A stretch of DNA of 64,000 nucleotides from Tenacibaculum ovolyticum DSM 18103 (GTDB lineage Bacteria; Bacteroidota; Bacteroidia; Flavobacteriales; Flavobacteriaceae), in contig NZ_KE387165.1 in NCBI RefSeq assembly GCF_000430545.1, positions 248,728-312,727 on the forward strand. The letters run 5' to 3'. Shown in pieces: positions 35,487 to 44,907 of this stretch (position 1 is its first letter; each line of letters opens with the position of its first letter). The position numbers and the translations under genes are program-made. The notes beneath the pieces are model-generated. The model had not been told where the DNA came from, searched no databases, and saw nothing but the letters and a program-made list of their open reading frames with translations.

Positions 35487-35816
35487 TTATAATTGATTTT
35501 TAATTTTTTGTAATTCAGCTTTTACAGCTTCTAATCTACTAATAATTTCGTGATTACTTATTACTCCTTCTGGGTTTCTCTTTAATTTTTTCTTTGCACC
35601 CTCTAAAGTAAAACCTCTTTCTTTTACTAAATTATATATTAATTTAAAATTCTCAATATCTTCTTTAGTAAATAATCTATTTCCTTTCGCATTTTTTTTG
35701 GGTTTTATTACATCAAACTCTTGTTCCCAAAAACGAATTAATGAAACATTAACGTCGAAAGCCTTAGCTACTTCGCCTATTTTATAATATCTTTTTTCAG
35801 GTAGTTCTACATACAT
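35487..35816 (-). CDS. Small MerR-family transcriptional regulator
   Basis: A 109-residue protein with the MerR winged-helix at the N-terminus (YYKIGEVAKAFDVNVSLIRFWEQEFDVIKPKKNAKGNRLF) and a helical dimerisation stretch, but no effector-binding domain. Such effector-less MerR proteins are conserved in Bacteroidota. It lies between the M23 peptidase and LemA genes (19 and 15 bp gaps), so it may regulate this cluster or be simply co-transcribed. Confidence 0.88.
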   Translation of the reverse strand: MYVELPEKRYYKIGEVAKAFDVNVSLIRFWEQEFDVIKPKKNAKGNRLFTKEDIENFKLIYNLVKERGFTLEGAKKKLKRNPEGVISNHEIISRLEAVKAELQKIKNQL

Positions 35817-35835
35817 TGGTTTTCAAAAATTCTAA

Positions 35836-36804
35836 TTAATCGTACGATTGCCCTTTTTGCTGTGATGCTTTTTGCATCGCTACAAACTCTTCTGGAGTTA
35901 AATCTCCGTAATAATAATAAATAGGGTTTACAGGTCTACCATTTTTATGTACTTCATAATGTAAATGAGGTGCTGCAGAACGTCCGGTATTACCAACATA
36001 CCCAATAATATCTCCACGTTTTACTTTCTGACCTTTCTTAGCCAAAATTTTACTCATATGCGCATAAATAGTTTCATAACCGTATCCATGGCTTATGTAT
36101 ACAACATTACCAAAAGACGAACTACGATGCGCTTTTCTTACTATTCCATTTCCTGATGCAAATATAGGTGTACCCTTTGGAGCAGTAAAATCCATTCCAT
36201 TATGCATTTTCCATGATTTTAAAATCGGATGTAATCGCATACCATAACCAGATGCCATTCTCCTTAAATCTTCATTTTTCATAGGTTGTATTGCTGGTAT
36301 TGACGCTAACATTTTTTCTTTCTCCTTTGCCAAACTAACAATTTCATCTAACGATTTTGATTGCACAACCATTTGTTTAGATAAGATTTCTATCTCTTTA
36401 GTTACATTCGCAATCATCGCACTATTCTTAAAACCTTCTAAATGCTTGTACCTATTTACACCTCCAAAACCAGCTTTACGTTGTTCTTCAGGTATAGGAC
36501 TTGCTTCAAAATAAGTTCTATAAATATTATCATCTCTCTCTTGTAATTCAGCTAATCGTTCAGATAACACACCTATTTCTTTAGACATTAACTCTGTATG
36601 AAGCTTAAAATTTTCGATTTCTCTCTTCTGAGACCTCTCATTTGGAGACATTAAAAACTGACTAAACCCAATAAAACCAAAGAAAGCAATTAACAAAGCA
36701 CCTACAACTCCTAAAAAATATTTTTTATATGTTTCACTCTTTTTAGACTCTATTTTTCGGTACGATAATGTCTCGGGGTCGTAATAATATTTTACTTTCG
36801 CCAT
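35836..36804 (-). CDS. M23-family metallopeptidase (LytM type), membrane-anchored
   Basis: A 322-residue envelope protein from the chosen start MAKVKYYYDPETLSYRK. An in-frame ATG at 36879 would add 25 residues unlike the family and lies upstream of the promoter-proximal hairpin. One membrane helix (about 34-54) precedes a coiled coil (about 60-115), then the M23 domain with the zinc motifs MHNGMDF and HLHYEVH plus GYGYETIYAHMS. The catalytic residues are complete, so it is likely an active cell-wall endopeptidase. It is first in the run with MerR, LemA and the TPM genes, and divergent from alaS. Confidence 0.9.
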   Translation of the reverse strand: MAKVKYYYDPETLSYRKIESKKSETYKKYFLGVVGALLIAFFGFIGFSQFLMSPNERSQKREIENFKLHTELMSKEIGVLSERLAELQERDDNIYRTYFEASPIPEEQRKAGFGGVNRYKHLEGFKNSAMIANVTKEIEILSKQMVVQSKSLDEIVSLAKEKEKMLASIPAIQPMKNEDLRRMASGYGMRLHPILKSWKMHNGMDFTAPKGTPIFASGNGIVRKAHRSSSFGNVVYISHGYGYETIYAHMSKILAKKGQKVKRGDIIGYVGNTGRSAAPHLHYEVHKNGRPVNPIYYYYGDLTPEEFVAMQKASQQKGQSYD

Positions 36805-36827
36805 AATACTAAATATACTATTTTTGT

Positions 36828-36843
36828 GCTTGTTAAAACAAGC
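36828..36843 (-). promoter_or_regulatory. Small hairpin in the M23 leader
   Basis: GCTTGTTAAAACAAGC, a 7-bp stem with 2-nt spacer, lies between the -7 element (36877-36884) and the start at 36804. It may affect mRNA stability or be an operator. Confidence 0.3.
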
Positions 36844-36876
36844 AACTTCTTTTAAGGGGACGTTTTTGATAACACA

Positions 36877-36884
36877 CAAATTTA
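36877..36884 (-). promoter_or_regulatory. -7 element before the M23 peptidase gene
   Basis: TAAATTTG on the minus strand, 73 nt before the chosen start. No TTG at -33 is visible. It lies within the divergent region shared with alaS. Confidence 0.4.
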
Positions 36885-36957
36885 CAAAATGTTTTAAAAC
36901 TACTTTTCTTTAGTTGTTTTTTAATTATTATTTAACAAAATTTCGAGCTCAAATCGT

Positions 36958-39585
36958 ATGAAATCTCAAGAAATAAGATCAAAATTTTTAGAATTTTATA
37001 AATCTAAAAACCATAATATAGTTCCGTCTGCACCAATGGTGTTAAAGAACGACCCTACTTTAATGTTTGTAAACGCAGGTATGGTTCCTTTTAAAGAGTA
37101 TTTTTTAGGGCAGAAAAAAGTAGTGAATTCGAGGGTTGCTGATTCTCAGAAATGCTTGCGTGTTTCTGGAAAACATAATGATTTAGAAGAAGTAGGAAAA
37201 GACACCTATCATCACACATTATTTGAAATGCTTGGAAATTGGTCTTTTGGTGATTACTTTAAGAAAGAAGCAATTGCTTGGGCTTGGGAATTACTTACTG
37301 AAGTATATAAAATAGATAAAGACATTTTATATGTTACTATTTTTGAAGGTGATAAAGAGGAAGGTTTAGATAAAGATACTGAAGCTTATGATATTTGGAA
37401 ACAATACATTGCTGAAGATCGTATTTTATTAGGTAATAAAAAAGATAATTTCTGGGAAATGGGTGCGCAAGGACCTTGTGGACCTTGTTCAGAAATTCAT
37501 ATAGATATCCGCTCTGCGGAAGAAAAAGCAAAAGTATCGGGTGCATCACTGGTTAATTTAGATCATCCACATGTTGTTGAAGTATGGAACTTAGTTTTTA
37601 TGCAATACAACCGTAAAGCAAACGGAAGTTTAGAAAACTTACCTTCAACACATATTGATACTGGTATGGGGTTTGAGCGTTTATGTATGGCATTGCAAGG
37701 TGTGCAATCTAATTATGATACTGATGTTTTTACACCGATTATTAGAGAGATTGAAACTATTACCGGTGTAAAATATGAAGACACTTCTGTTACTGGAGAC
37801 GAAACTGACATTGCAATTCGTGTTATTGCTGATCATGTTCGTGCTGTAGCATTTTCTATTGCCGATGGTCAATTACCAAGTAATACTGGTGCTGGTTATG
37901 TTATTAGAAGGATATTAAGAAGAGCTATTCGTTATGGCTTTACTTTCCTTAATCAGAAAGAACCTTTTATCTACAAATTAGTAGAAACATTAAGTGAGCA
38001 AATGGGAGATGCTTTCCCTGAGATAAAAGCACAAGAACAGTTAGCGCATAATGTAATTAAAGAAGAAGAGCACTCTTTCTTAAAAACATTAGAACAAGGT
38101 TTGCTTTTATTAGATACGATAACTGCTAATGCTGCTGATAAATTAATTTCTGGAAAAAAGGTATTTGAACTAAAAGATACTTATGGTTTTCCTGAAGATT
38201 TAACGGCTTTAGTTTTATCTGAAAAAGGATTTAGCTACAATGAAGAAGAATATAAAACAGCTTTAAAAGAGCAACAAGATAGAGGAAGAGCTGCAACTGC
38301 TATTGAAACTGACGATTGGAATGTTTTAATAGAAGATGATGAGGAAGAGTTTATAGGTTACGATACTTTAACTGCTGATGTTAAATTAACACGTTACAGA
38401 AAAGTAACTACAAAAAAAGATGGTGAGCAATACCAATTGGTATTTAACATGACTCCTTTTTATCCTGAAGGTGGAGGGCAAGTTGGTGATGTAGGTTATA
38501 TAGAAACGTCTAACGGAGATGTTATTTACGTAGTTAACACTAAGAAAGAAAATAACCTTATTATTCACTACACTAAAAATTTACCTAAAAATTTAAATGA
38601 AAAGTTTAAAGCAGTAGTGAATGATGAATTCAGACATTTATCTGCTAGTAATCATACTGCAACGCATTTATTACATCAAGCATTACGTACTATTTTAGGA
38701 ACACATGTTGAACAAAAAGGATCATTAGTAAGTCCAAAACACTTACGTTTTGATTTCTCTCATTTTTCTAAAGTAGATGCTGATCAATTACAAGAAATAG
38801 AAAACTTTGTAAATGCTCGTATTCGTGAAAACCTTTCTTTAGTTGAAAGAAGAAACATACCAATGCAACAAGCTATTGATGAAGGTGCTATTGCTTTATT
38901 TGGAGAAAAATACGGAGATTCTGTAAGAGCTATTAAATTTGGTCAATCTATGGAGTTATGTGGAGGTACTCACGTAGCACAAACTGGTGATATTTGGTAT
39001 TTTAAAATTAAATCTGAAGGAGCAGTTGCTTCTGGAATCAGAAGAATTGAAGCGATTACAAATGTTGCTGTTGGAAATTATTTTGAGGATGTTGAACGCA
39101 ACTTTTCTGCGGTAAAACAATTATTAAAAAATCCTAAAGACGTAGCAAAATCTGTAAATAGTTTACAAGATGAAAATACAGCTTTAAAAAAGCAAGTGGA
39201 GCAATTATTAAAAGAAAAAGCTCAAAACCTATCTGGTGAATTAAGAAATCAACTACAAGAGATAAATGGAGTACAGTTTTTAGCAACTAAAGTAGATTTA
39301 GATGCTAACGGAATTAAAAACTTAGCTTTTGCTTTAGGTAAAGAGTTTCAAAACTTATTCTTATTCTTTGCTTCATCTGAAAAAGCTGACAAAGCAATGT
39401 TAACATGTTATATTTCTAAAGAATTAGCTGCAGAACGTGGTTATGATGCTGGAAAAGTAGTTAGAGAACTTGGAAAACTGATTCACGGTGGTGGTGGTGG
39501 ACAAAATTTCTTTGCTACTGCTGGTGGTAAAAACCCAGGTGGAATTCCGAAAGCTTTAGAAAAAGCGAAAGACTATATTGCTTAG
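36958..39585 (+). CDS. alaS: Alanyl-tRNA synthetase
   Basis: AlaRS charges tRNA-Ala. The 875 residues have the class II aminoacylation domain (FLEFYKSKNHNIVPSAPMV, HHTLFEMLGNWSFGDYFK, GPCGPCSEIH), the editing domain with zinc ligands HTATHLLH and CGGTHV, and the C-Ala domain ending GGGGGQNFFATAGGK. Length is normal. It is single, bounded by a divergent M23 gene and a terminator. Confidence 0.98.
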   Translation: MKSQEIRSKFLEFYKSKNHNIVPSAPMVLKNDPTLMFVNAGMVPFKEYFLGQKKVVNSRVADSQKCLRVSGKHNDLEEVGKDTYHHTLFEMLGNWSFGDYFKKEAIAWAWELLTEVYKIDKDILYVTIFEGDKEEGLDKDTEAYDIWKQYIAEDRILLGNKKDNFWEMGAQGPCGPCSEIHIDIRSAEEKAKVSGASLVNLDHPHVVEVWNLVFMQYNRKANGSLENLPSTHIDTGMGFERLCMALQGVQSNYDTDVFTPIIREIETITGVKYEDTSVTGDETDIAIRVIADHVRAVAFSIADGQLPSNTGAGYVIRRILRRAIRYGFTFLNQKEPFIYKLVETLSEQMGDAFPEIKAQEQLAHNVIKEEEHSFLKTLEQGLLLLDTITANAADKLISGKKVFELKDTYGFPEDLTALVLSEKGFSYNEEEYKTALKEQQDRGRAATAIETDDWNVLIEDDEEEFIGYDTLTADVKLTRYRKVTTKKDGEQYQLVFNMTPFYPEGGGQVGDVGYIETSNGDVIYVVNTKKENNLIIHYTKNLPKNLNEKFKAVVNDEFRHLSASNHTATHLLHQALRTILGTHVEQKGSLVSPKHLRFDFSHFSKVDADQLQEIENFVNARIRENLSLVERRNIPMQQAIDEGAIALFGEKYGDSVRAIKFGQSMELCGGTHVAQTGDIWYFKIKSEGAVASGIRRIEAITNVAVGNYFEDVERNFSAVKQLLKNPKDVAKSVNSLQDENTALKKQVEQLLKEKAQNLSGELRNQLQEINGVQFLATKVDLDANGIKNLAFALGKEFQNLFLFFASSEKADKAMLTCYISKELAAERGYDAGKVVRELGKLIHGGGGGQNFFATAGGKNPGGIPKALEKAKDYIA

Positions 39586-39604
39586 AATATAAGTTACAAT
39601 ATTA

Positions 39605-39642
39605 AAAAAAGGTTCAAAGAATATATTCTTTGAACCTTTTTT
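39605..39642. terminator. Terminator between alaS and the photolyase operon
   Basis: A perfect palindrome of 19-bp arms (39605-39623 and 39624-39642) begins with A6 and ends with T6. It ends both alaS and the 12-kb minus-strand operon; its last bases overlap the photolyase stop codon. Confidence 0.9.
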
Positions 39643-40927
39643 AGTTTAATGCTTTTTTATAAGTTGCAATCGCTCTTTCTCTTGCTAGCTTATGTTCAAC
39701 CATTGGTTCTGGGTATGTTAGTTCATCAAAATCTTCAACCCATTTTCTAATATATTGTAAGTCTTTATCAAACTTTTTTAACTGTGCTTCTGGATTAAAA
39801 ACTCTAAAATACGGAGCTGCATCGCAGCCTGTACCTGCTGCCCACTGCCAATTTCCATTATTTGCAGATAGTTCATAGTCTAATAACTTCTCAGCAAAAT
39901 ATGCTTCTCCCCAGCGCCAATCAATTAACAAATGTTTACACAAAAAACCTGCTGTAATCATTCGTACACGATTGTGCATATAGCCAGTTTTATTTAGTTG
40001 TCGCATACCTGCATCAACCATCGGATACCCCGTTTCTCCCTTACACCACTTCTTAAATTCGGCCTCATTATTCCTCCAAGGAACAACATCATATTTCTGT
40101 TTAAAATTATTAGTAACCACTTTCGGAAAATGAAATAGTATTTGCATGAAAAACTCTCGCCAAATTAATTCATTTAAGAAAATAGCATTCGTTTTTAAAG
40201 CAAATTGAACCATTTTTCGAGCACTTACTAAGCCAAACCGAAAGTAAGGTGACAAATACGATGTTTTATCAATAAAAGGAAAATCACGAACCTCATCGTA
40301 ATTCTGTAAACTTGATAAATTATAAGGTTTTACCTTTATAGGACTTTCATTAAACCCTATTGATTCTAAAGAAGGCAAAACAGTTGTAAGTTTATGAAAA
40401 TCAGAAAATGTAATTGCAAACTCTTTTAAATCAACCTCAGCATTAAAATTTTGTAGCCACTTATTTTTATAAGGTGTATAAATAGTATAAGGTAGTCCAT
40501 CTTTTTTTACAACTTCATCCTCTTCAAATACAACTTGATCTTTATAACTGTAAAAATCAATACTATTGGACTTTAAAAATTCTTTAACTTCATTATCCCT
40601 TTTAATAGCGTAGGGTTCGTAATCTTTATTTGTATAAACCGATGTAATATTAAACGTTAACAACAACTCTTTCCATACCTCAATAGGATTTCCTTTCTTA
40701 ACTAACAGTGAAGATCCTTCAGTTTTTAACGTTTCATCTAACACTGATAATGTTTGATAAATAAAAGAGACTCTTGCATCGTCTTTCGGTAAGTTCTCTA
40801 ATATTTCTTCATCAAAAATAAATACAGGCAATACTTTCCTTTTAGATTTTAAAGCATTATATAATCCTACATTATCTTCCAATCGTAAATCTCTACGAAA
40901 CCAGAATACAACAACTTTATTTACCAT
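39641..40927 (-). CDS. phr: Deoxyribodipyrimidine photolyase (cryptochrome/photolyase family)
   Basis: Class I photolyases split UV pyrimidine dimers with blue light and FAD. The 428 residues begin VFWFRRDLRLEDNVGLYNAL (antenna-binding alpha/beta domain). The FAD domain has WREFFMQI, GYPMVDAGMRQLNKTGYMHNRVRM and WQWAAGTGCDAAPYFRVFNP; the Trp residues of the electron-transfer chain appear to be kept. It is the last gene of the carotenoid-stress operon and overlaps the SRPBCC gene by 11 bp. Repair of CPD versus 6-4 lesions cannot be fixed from motifs alone, but CPD type is most likely. Confidence 0.94.
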   Translation of the reverse strand: MVNKVVVFWFRRDLRLEDNVGLYNALKSKRKVLPVFIFDEEILENLPKDDARVSFIYQTLSVLDETLKTEGSSLLVKKGNPIEVWKELLLTFNITSVYTNKDYEPYAIKRDNEVKEFLKSNSIDFYSYKDQVVFEEDEVVKKDGLPYTIYTPYKNKWLQNFNAEVDLKEFAITFSDFHKLTTVLPSLESIGFNESPIKVKPYNLSSLQNYDEVRDFPFIDKTSYLSPYFRFGLVSARKMVQFALKTNAIFLNELIWREFFMQILFHFPKVVTNNFKQKYDVVPWRNNEAEFKKWCKGETGYPMVDAGMRQLNKTGYMHNRVRMITAGFLCKHLLIDWRWGEAYFAEKLLDYELSANNGNWQWAAGTGCDAAPYFRVFNPEAQLKKFDKDLQYIRKWVEDFDELTYPEPMVEHKLARERAIATYKKALN

Positions 40928-41402
40928 TAAACATCTTTTCTAAAGTTACAAACCTGTATTCAAAAATTGTTTTTAGCTGCTTTTTTATAAATACTACTTG
41001 CGCTATATGTCCTAAAAAACCAAACGGAATTTTATACGATATTTTGTCTTTCATTAAGGTATTTCCGTTCGCTAATTTTTCAAACCAATGCTCATGATGC
41101 CACATTGAATATGGTCCGAAACGTTGTTCATCAATAAAAAACTCTTGCTCCTTAACCTGTGTTATTTCTGTTACCCAATTTGTTTTAATAAAAGCTACTG
41201 GAGATACTTTATAAGTTATAATTTGCCCTTGATATGCTTTTTGATCAACTTTAGATGTAATATTAAACCCCATTTTAGGAGGTGTAATCTTCGCTAAATT
41301 TTCTGGTGACGAAAAATAATCCCAAGCCTTTTCTAACGGAATTTTTAATTCTTGTTCCGTTTCTAAAGTATAAATCCCTGAATGCTTCTTAAAATTAATC
41401 AT
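40917..41402 (-). CDS. SRPBCC-family protein (ligand-binding)
   Basis: A 161-residue START/Bet v1-like protein. Landmarks are YTLETEQELKIPLEKAWDYFSSPENLAKITPPKMGF and the internal GPYSMWHHEHWFEKL, typical of the SRPBCC proteins encoded beside photolyases in many light-regulated clusters. It has no signal peptide. Its ATG is directly adjacent to the glutathione peroxidase stop codon, and its end overlaps photolyase. It may bind a hydrophobic ligand such as a lipid or carotenoid; that is speculation. Confidence 0.85.
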   Translation of the reverse strand: MINFKKHSGIYTLETEQELKIPLEKAWDYFSSPENLAKITPPKMGFNITSKVDQKAYQGQIITYKVSPVAFIKTNWVTEITQVKEQEFFIDEQRFGPYSMWHHEHWFEKLANGNTLMKDKISYKIPFGFLGHIAQVVFIKKQLKTIFEYRFVTLEKMFNGK

Positions 41403-41945
41403 TTATAAAAGCTTGGTTATTTTAGAACTCATAGGTTTTGTTATTGAATAAAAAACATCAATCAACCTTCCTTTTTCATCTACTAAATACTTTTGAAAAT
41501 TCCATTTTACTGAAGAATTCATTTTACCGTTCTTACTTTTTTGTGTTAACCATTGGTATAATGAATGTTGCTTATCTCCTTTAACATCTAGTTTTTCAGT
41601 CAGAGGAAAATCTACGCCATAATTTAAACGACAAAATGATTGTATCTCTGATTCTTTACCCGGTTCTTGACCACCAAATTGGTTACAAGGCAAACCTATA
41701 ACTACTAATTTTTCTTTGTGCTTAGCATACAACTCTTGTAAACCATCATATTGCTTTGTAAATCCACATTTAGAAGCTACATTAACGAATAGTATTTTTT
41801 TTCCTTTGTATTGGTTAAGATCTAATTGTTTCCCATCAATTCCTTCAATCTTTATATCATATAAAGATTCTTTAGATGCTACAGTTTGTGCGTTTCCTAA
41901 AAAACTAAATAATGCCATAAGTAAAGTTATTTTTAATGTTTTCAT
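41403..41945 (-). CDS. Glutathione peroxidase family protein, exported
   Basis: A 180-residue protein with a signal peptide (1-19, ending FLGNAQT) and a peroxidase domain. The active Cys is in NVASKCGFTKQYDGL (about 60), followed by GLPCNQFGGQEPG and the WNFQKYLVDEKG segment. It is a cysteine-type enzyme of the thioredoxin-dependent kind; family members reduce lipid and other hydroperoxides. Neighbouring genes abut exactly on both sides (CIA30 upstream, SRPBCC downstream). Confidence 0.93.
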   Translation of the reverse strand: MKTLKITLLMALFSFLGNAQTVASKESLYDIKIEGIDGKQLDLNQYKGKKILFVNVASKCGFTKQYDGLQELYAKHKEKLVVIGLPCNQFGGQEPGKESEIQSFCRLNYGVDFPLTEKLDVKGDKQHSLYQWLTQKSKNGKMNSSVKWNFQKYLVDEKGRLIDVFYSITKPMSSKITKLL

Positions 41946-42470
41946 TTATTTAAGTGTTATTCTTTCTATTTCTAGTTTAAATTTTTCATTCTTTTTATTC
42001 CCTATCAGAATTGCTATTTCGGTTATTGTAGTTGCCGAAAAATTATCAACATTTAATTTATAACCTCTAAAAGAAGCATAAAATTTATTTAATGGTAATT
42101 CTATTTCTTCTGTACTTTTTGATGTTTGAAAAGATTGGATGTACCAAAAGCGCTGATTATTTTTAGCTTTAATTCTAAACTGATATTTTTTACCGTCTCC
42201 TTTTAGCTTGAGAACAACTTTAGTTTTATCTGTATTAAAATTAATATTTAGAGGTAATCGAGTCATTGCAAATCCGCCATTATTATCTAAAGAAACATTA
42301 CCAGAAAAAATCATCTTTTTTTCTTCATCAAGCTTCATTGAAGAGTTAGATATTCCTCCCATAACGTCATCATTGGTTATGTACCAATTTTGGTTACTAC
42401 TATTTTTATCAAAAATTATAATTTCATCATTCATACATAAAAAAACACTAAATAGAATAAACCATTTCAT
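41946..42470 (-). CDS. CIA30-like protein
   Basis: A 174-residue protein with a hydrophobic N-terminus (MKWFILFSVFLCMNDE, possibly a signal peptide) and a CIA30/NADH:ubiquinone oxidoreductase intermediate-associated domain. Signature segments are NWYITNDDVMGGISNS, GNVSLDNNGGFAM and YQFRIKAKNNQRFWY. In bacteria this carbohydrate-binding-like fold has no settled role. It is between an SDR gene (10-bp gap) and the glutathione peroxidase gene (no gap). Confidence 0.82.
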   Translation of the reverse strand: MKWFILFSVFLCMNDEIIIFDKNSSNQNWYITNDDVMGGISNSSMKLDEEKKMIFSGNVSLDNNGGFAMTRLPLNINFNTDKTKVVLKLKGDGKKYQFRIKAKNNQRFWYIQSFQTSKSTEEIELPLNKFYASFRGYKLNVDNFSATTITEIAILIGNKKNEKFKLEIERITLK

Positions 42471-42480
42471 TTGCCTAGAT

Positions 42481-43158
42481 TTATATTTTTACACTTACAA
42501 TTCCGGCATCTAAAGGAATAATTTGACCTGTAATTGAACCTGCATCCTCTGATAATAAGTAACAAGCTAAACTTGCTACTTCTTCTGGTTTTAAATACTT
42601 TTTTAACGGATGCCTATCTTGCATACTTTCTTGCTGTTTTTCATTTCTTAATAAACGAGCTGCTAACGGTGTGTCTGTTACTGTTGGCGCAATTGCGTTA
42701 AAGCGGATTTTTGTTGCATACTCTGCAGCTAATGATTTTGTTAACCCTTCTACAGCTGATTTACTTGTAGCGATACTTGCATGAAACGGCATTCCTAAAG
42801 ATGTTGCTACAGTACTAAATAACACTACACTACCATTATTTTTCGATAAATTAGTTTCATATGCTTTTAGCGTTTTAATAGCTCCAATAACATTAATTTC
42901 AAAGTCTTGTTTAAAATCAGCTTCTTTAAGTCGAGTAAATGATTTTAAATTAATACTCCCAGGGCAATACACAAGACCATGAACTTCATCTACAGCAGGC
43001 AATTCATCTTCAAGAACATCACATGAATAATGTTTTACATTTACGTGTTTTTCAGGTACTGTTCTACTAATATTTATAATTTCATGAGTCTCTTTTAATT
43101 TACTCACAACTGCTTTTCCTATACCTGAACTACCTCCTACGACTATAATTGTTTTCAT
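42481..43158 (-). CDS. Short-chain dehydrogenase/reductase
   Basis: A 225-residue classical SDR. It has the cofactor motif GGSSGIGKAV (8-17), a structural YCPGSINL where NNAG is usual, and a C-terminal Rossmann part ending DAGSITGQIIPLDAGI. The active-site region reads SIATSKSAVEGL, so the usual catalytic Tyr of YxxxK is replaced (A-T-S-K) while the Lys is kept. Activity is therefore questionable. It is a common companion of photolyase clusters. Substrate is unknown. Confidence 0.85.
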   Translation of the reverse strand: MKTIIVVGGSSGIGKAVVSKLKETHEIINISRTVPEKHVNVKHYSCDVLEDELPAVDEVHGLVYCPGSINLKSFTRLKEADFKQDFEINVIGAIKTLKAYETNLSKNNGSVVLFSTVATSLGMPFHASIATSKSAVEGLTKSLAAEYATKIRFNAIAPTVTDTPLAARLLRNEKQQESMQDRHPLKKYLKPEEVASLACYLLSEDAGSITGQIIPLDAGIVSVKI

Positions 43159-43194
43159 TTTCTATGTATTTTTATTAGTAGTCTCTTAATTTTT

Positions 43195-43461
43195 TTATCG
43201 TTTAGAAATTTTATTATTACTTATACTTTGTTGCCTTGTACACTTAAACCTTCCTTTTTCGAATTCTCGTTTTGCTTGGTGCTTCGTACTTCTGCCTTGA
43301 ACTCTTGCTCTCCATAATTTAAAACTAGAAAGCTTTAACTCTTTACGCATTAATTCAATTACTTGTTGTTCTTTTAGTCCAAATTGAAACTTTATAGCAT
43401 CAAAAGTGGTTCGATCTTCCCAAGCCATTTCTATTATTCTATCTAAATCTCTATAAGTCAT
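43195..43461 (-). CDS. TIGR03643-family protein
   Basis: An 88-residue basic protein starting MTYRDLDRIIEMAWEDRTTF with LKEQQVIELMRKELKLSSFKLWRARVQGRSTKH. This is the TIGR03643 pattern, a small family that occurs almost only beside photolyase/cryptochrome and light-regulated genes. The helix spacing is like a helix-turn-helix. The gap to each neighbouring gene is under 40 bp. Function is not known. Confidence 0.85.
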   Translation of the reverse strand: MTYRDLDRIIEMAWEDRTTFDAIKFQFGLKEQQVIELMRKELKLSSFKLWRARVQGRSTKHQAKREFEKGRFKCTRQQSISNNKISKR

Positions 43462-43488
43462 AATATTGAAAAATTAATAAGCTCGCTT

Positions 43489-44907
43489 TTATTTATTGAT
43501 TAGAGCATTTATCATTCCTTTAAAAACAAAGGCATGAAAAGGTAAAACTGAATACCAATATAAACGCCCTAAGACACCTTTAGGTCTAAACACGGCTCTT
43601 TGATATAGTTTATCTTTTACAATCTTAAATTCTAACCAAGCCTCACCTGGCAACTTCATTTCGGCAAATAACAACAATCGTTTTTCTTTCTTATCAGCTA
43701 ACAATACACGCCAAAAATCTAATGGATCACCTGCTTCTAAATTTGTATCATGTGTTCTTCCTCTACGCAAACCTACTCCTCCAAATATTTTATCTACATA
43801 GCCTCTTATTTTCCATAAACCATTAAAACTATACCATCCGTTTTTACCTCCTATAGACCAAATTTTATTTATAGTAAAGTCTTCATCTGTGATTTTTACA
43901 GAACGAATGTCTTTAAAACAACCGTACTGTGGTATTTGAATATGATCAGACAATTGGTCTTTAAAAGTACCGCTACTAATTGCATCTTTCCAACTTGATA
44001 CAACAGCGTTTTGTTCTATTCTTTGAAATGCTAACTTTACCGCATCTTTATAACAAATAGGCTGTACATCTAAAAGCTGATTAATATTACTAGCTTTAGC
44101 AATTACTTCAACCTTCATACTATCCACTAATGCTTGTGCCAGATTAAATGATGTTGATGTAACGAAATACAACCAATACGATGATAATTTTGGAGTTAAC
44201 AACGGTAATGTAAAAATGTATCTTTTAAAGCCTCTTACCTCTGCAAATTGCAAAAGCATTTGTTTGTAAGTAAGTATTTCTGTTCCACAAATATCAAAAG
44301 ACTTATTATATAATTCTTTGTTTCCAACTGCTCGTTCTAAAAAGGCTAACACATCTCTAATAGCAATAGGTTGTGATTTAGTATTTAACCATTTTGGAGT
44401 AACCATTAATGGTAATTTCTCTACAATATCTCTAATAATCTCAAAAGATGCACTACCACTACCTACAATAATACCAGCTCTAAATGTTGTAAGTCCGTAT
44501 TTTTTTGATTGCAAGTTCTGTTCAACTTGAAAACGAGAAGCTAAGTGTTTAGATAAAGAACTATCATTAACAATACCACTTAAATATACAACTTGCTTAC
44601 AATTCGTTTTTTCAACTAAGTTTTTAAAATTTTTAGCGCAACGTTGTTCTAAATCTTCAAAATTAATAGCATCAGTTGCCATTGAATGTATTAAATAATA
44701 GGCAACATCTATATCTGAAGGAAAAACAACATCCTCGGTGTTTAAAAAATCTACTTTTATAAACTCAATGTTTTTTTTATATTCTATTTCATCAGGAACT
44801 CGATTTAAATCACGTACACAACACACCAATTGATGTCCTGCTTCTTGCAATTTTAACACCAATCTTTTAGCTATATAACCTGTGGTTCCTGTGATTAGAA
44901 TTTTCAT
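43489..44907 (-). CDS. Extended SDR protein with C-terminal DUF2867 domain
   Basis: A 472-residue fusion. Residues 1-290 are an NAD(P)-binding atypical SDR (ILITGTTGYIAKRLVLKL, VVYLSGI, IVGSGSASFEIIRDIVEKLP). Residues about 310-470 are a DUF2867/START-like domain (WSIGGKNGWYSFNGLWKIRGYVD, AGDPLDFWRVLLADKKEKRLLLFAEMKLPGEAWLEF). This fusion is frequent in light-stress clusters of Bacteroidota and Proteobacteria. It starts directly after the flavin reductase stop codon without a gap. The substrate is unknown. Confidence 0.88.
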   Translation of the reverse strand: MKILITGTTGYIAKRLVLKLQEAGHQLVCCVRDLNRVPDEIEYKKNIEFIKVDFLNTEDVVFPSDIDVAYYLIHSMATDAINFEDLEQRCAKNFKNLVEKTNCKQVVYLSGIVNDSSLSKHLASRFQVEQNLQSKKYGLTTFRAGIIVGSGSASFEIIRDIVEKLPLMVTPKWLNTKSQPIAIRDVLAFLERAVGNKELYNKSFDICGTEILTYKQMLLQFAEVRGFKRYIFTLPLLTPKLSSYWLYFVTSTSFNLAQALVDSMKVEVIAKASNINQLLDVQPICYKDAVKLAFQRIEQNAVVSSWKDAISSGTFKDQLSDHIQIPQYGCFKDIRSVKITDEDFTINKIWSIGGKNGWYSFNGLWKIRGYVDKIFGGVGLRRGRTHDTNLEAGDPLDFWRVLLADKKEKRLLLFAEMKLPGEAWLEFKIVKDKLYQRAVFRPKGVLGRLYWYSVLPFHAFVFKGMINALINK

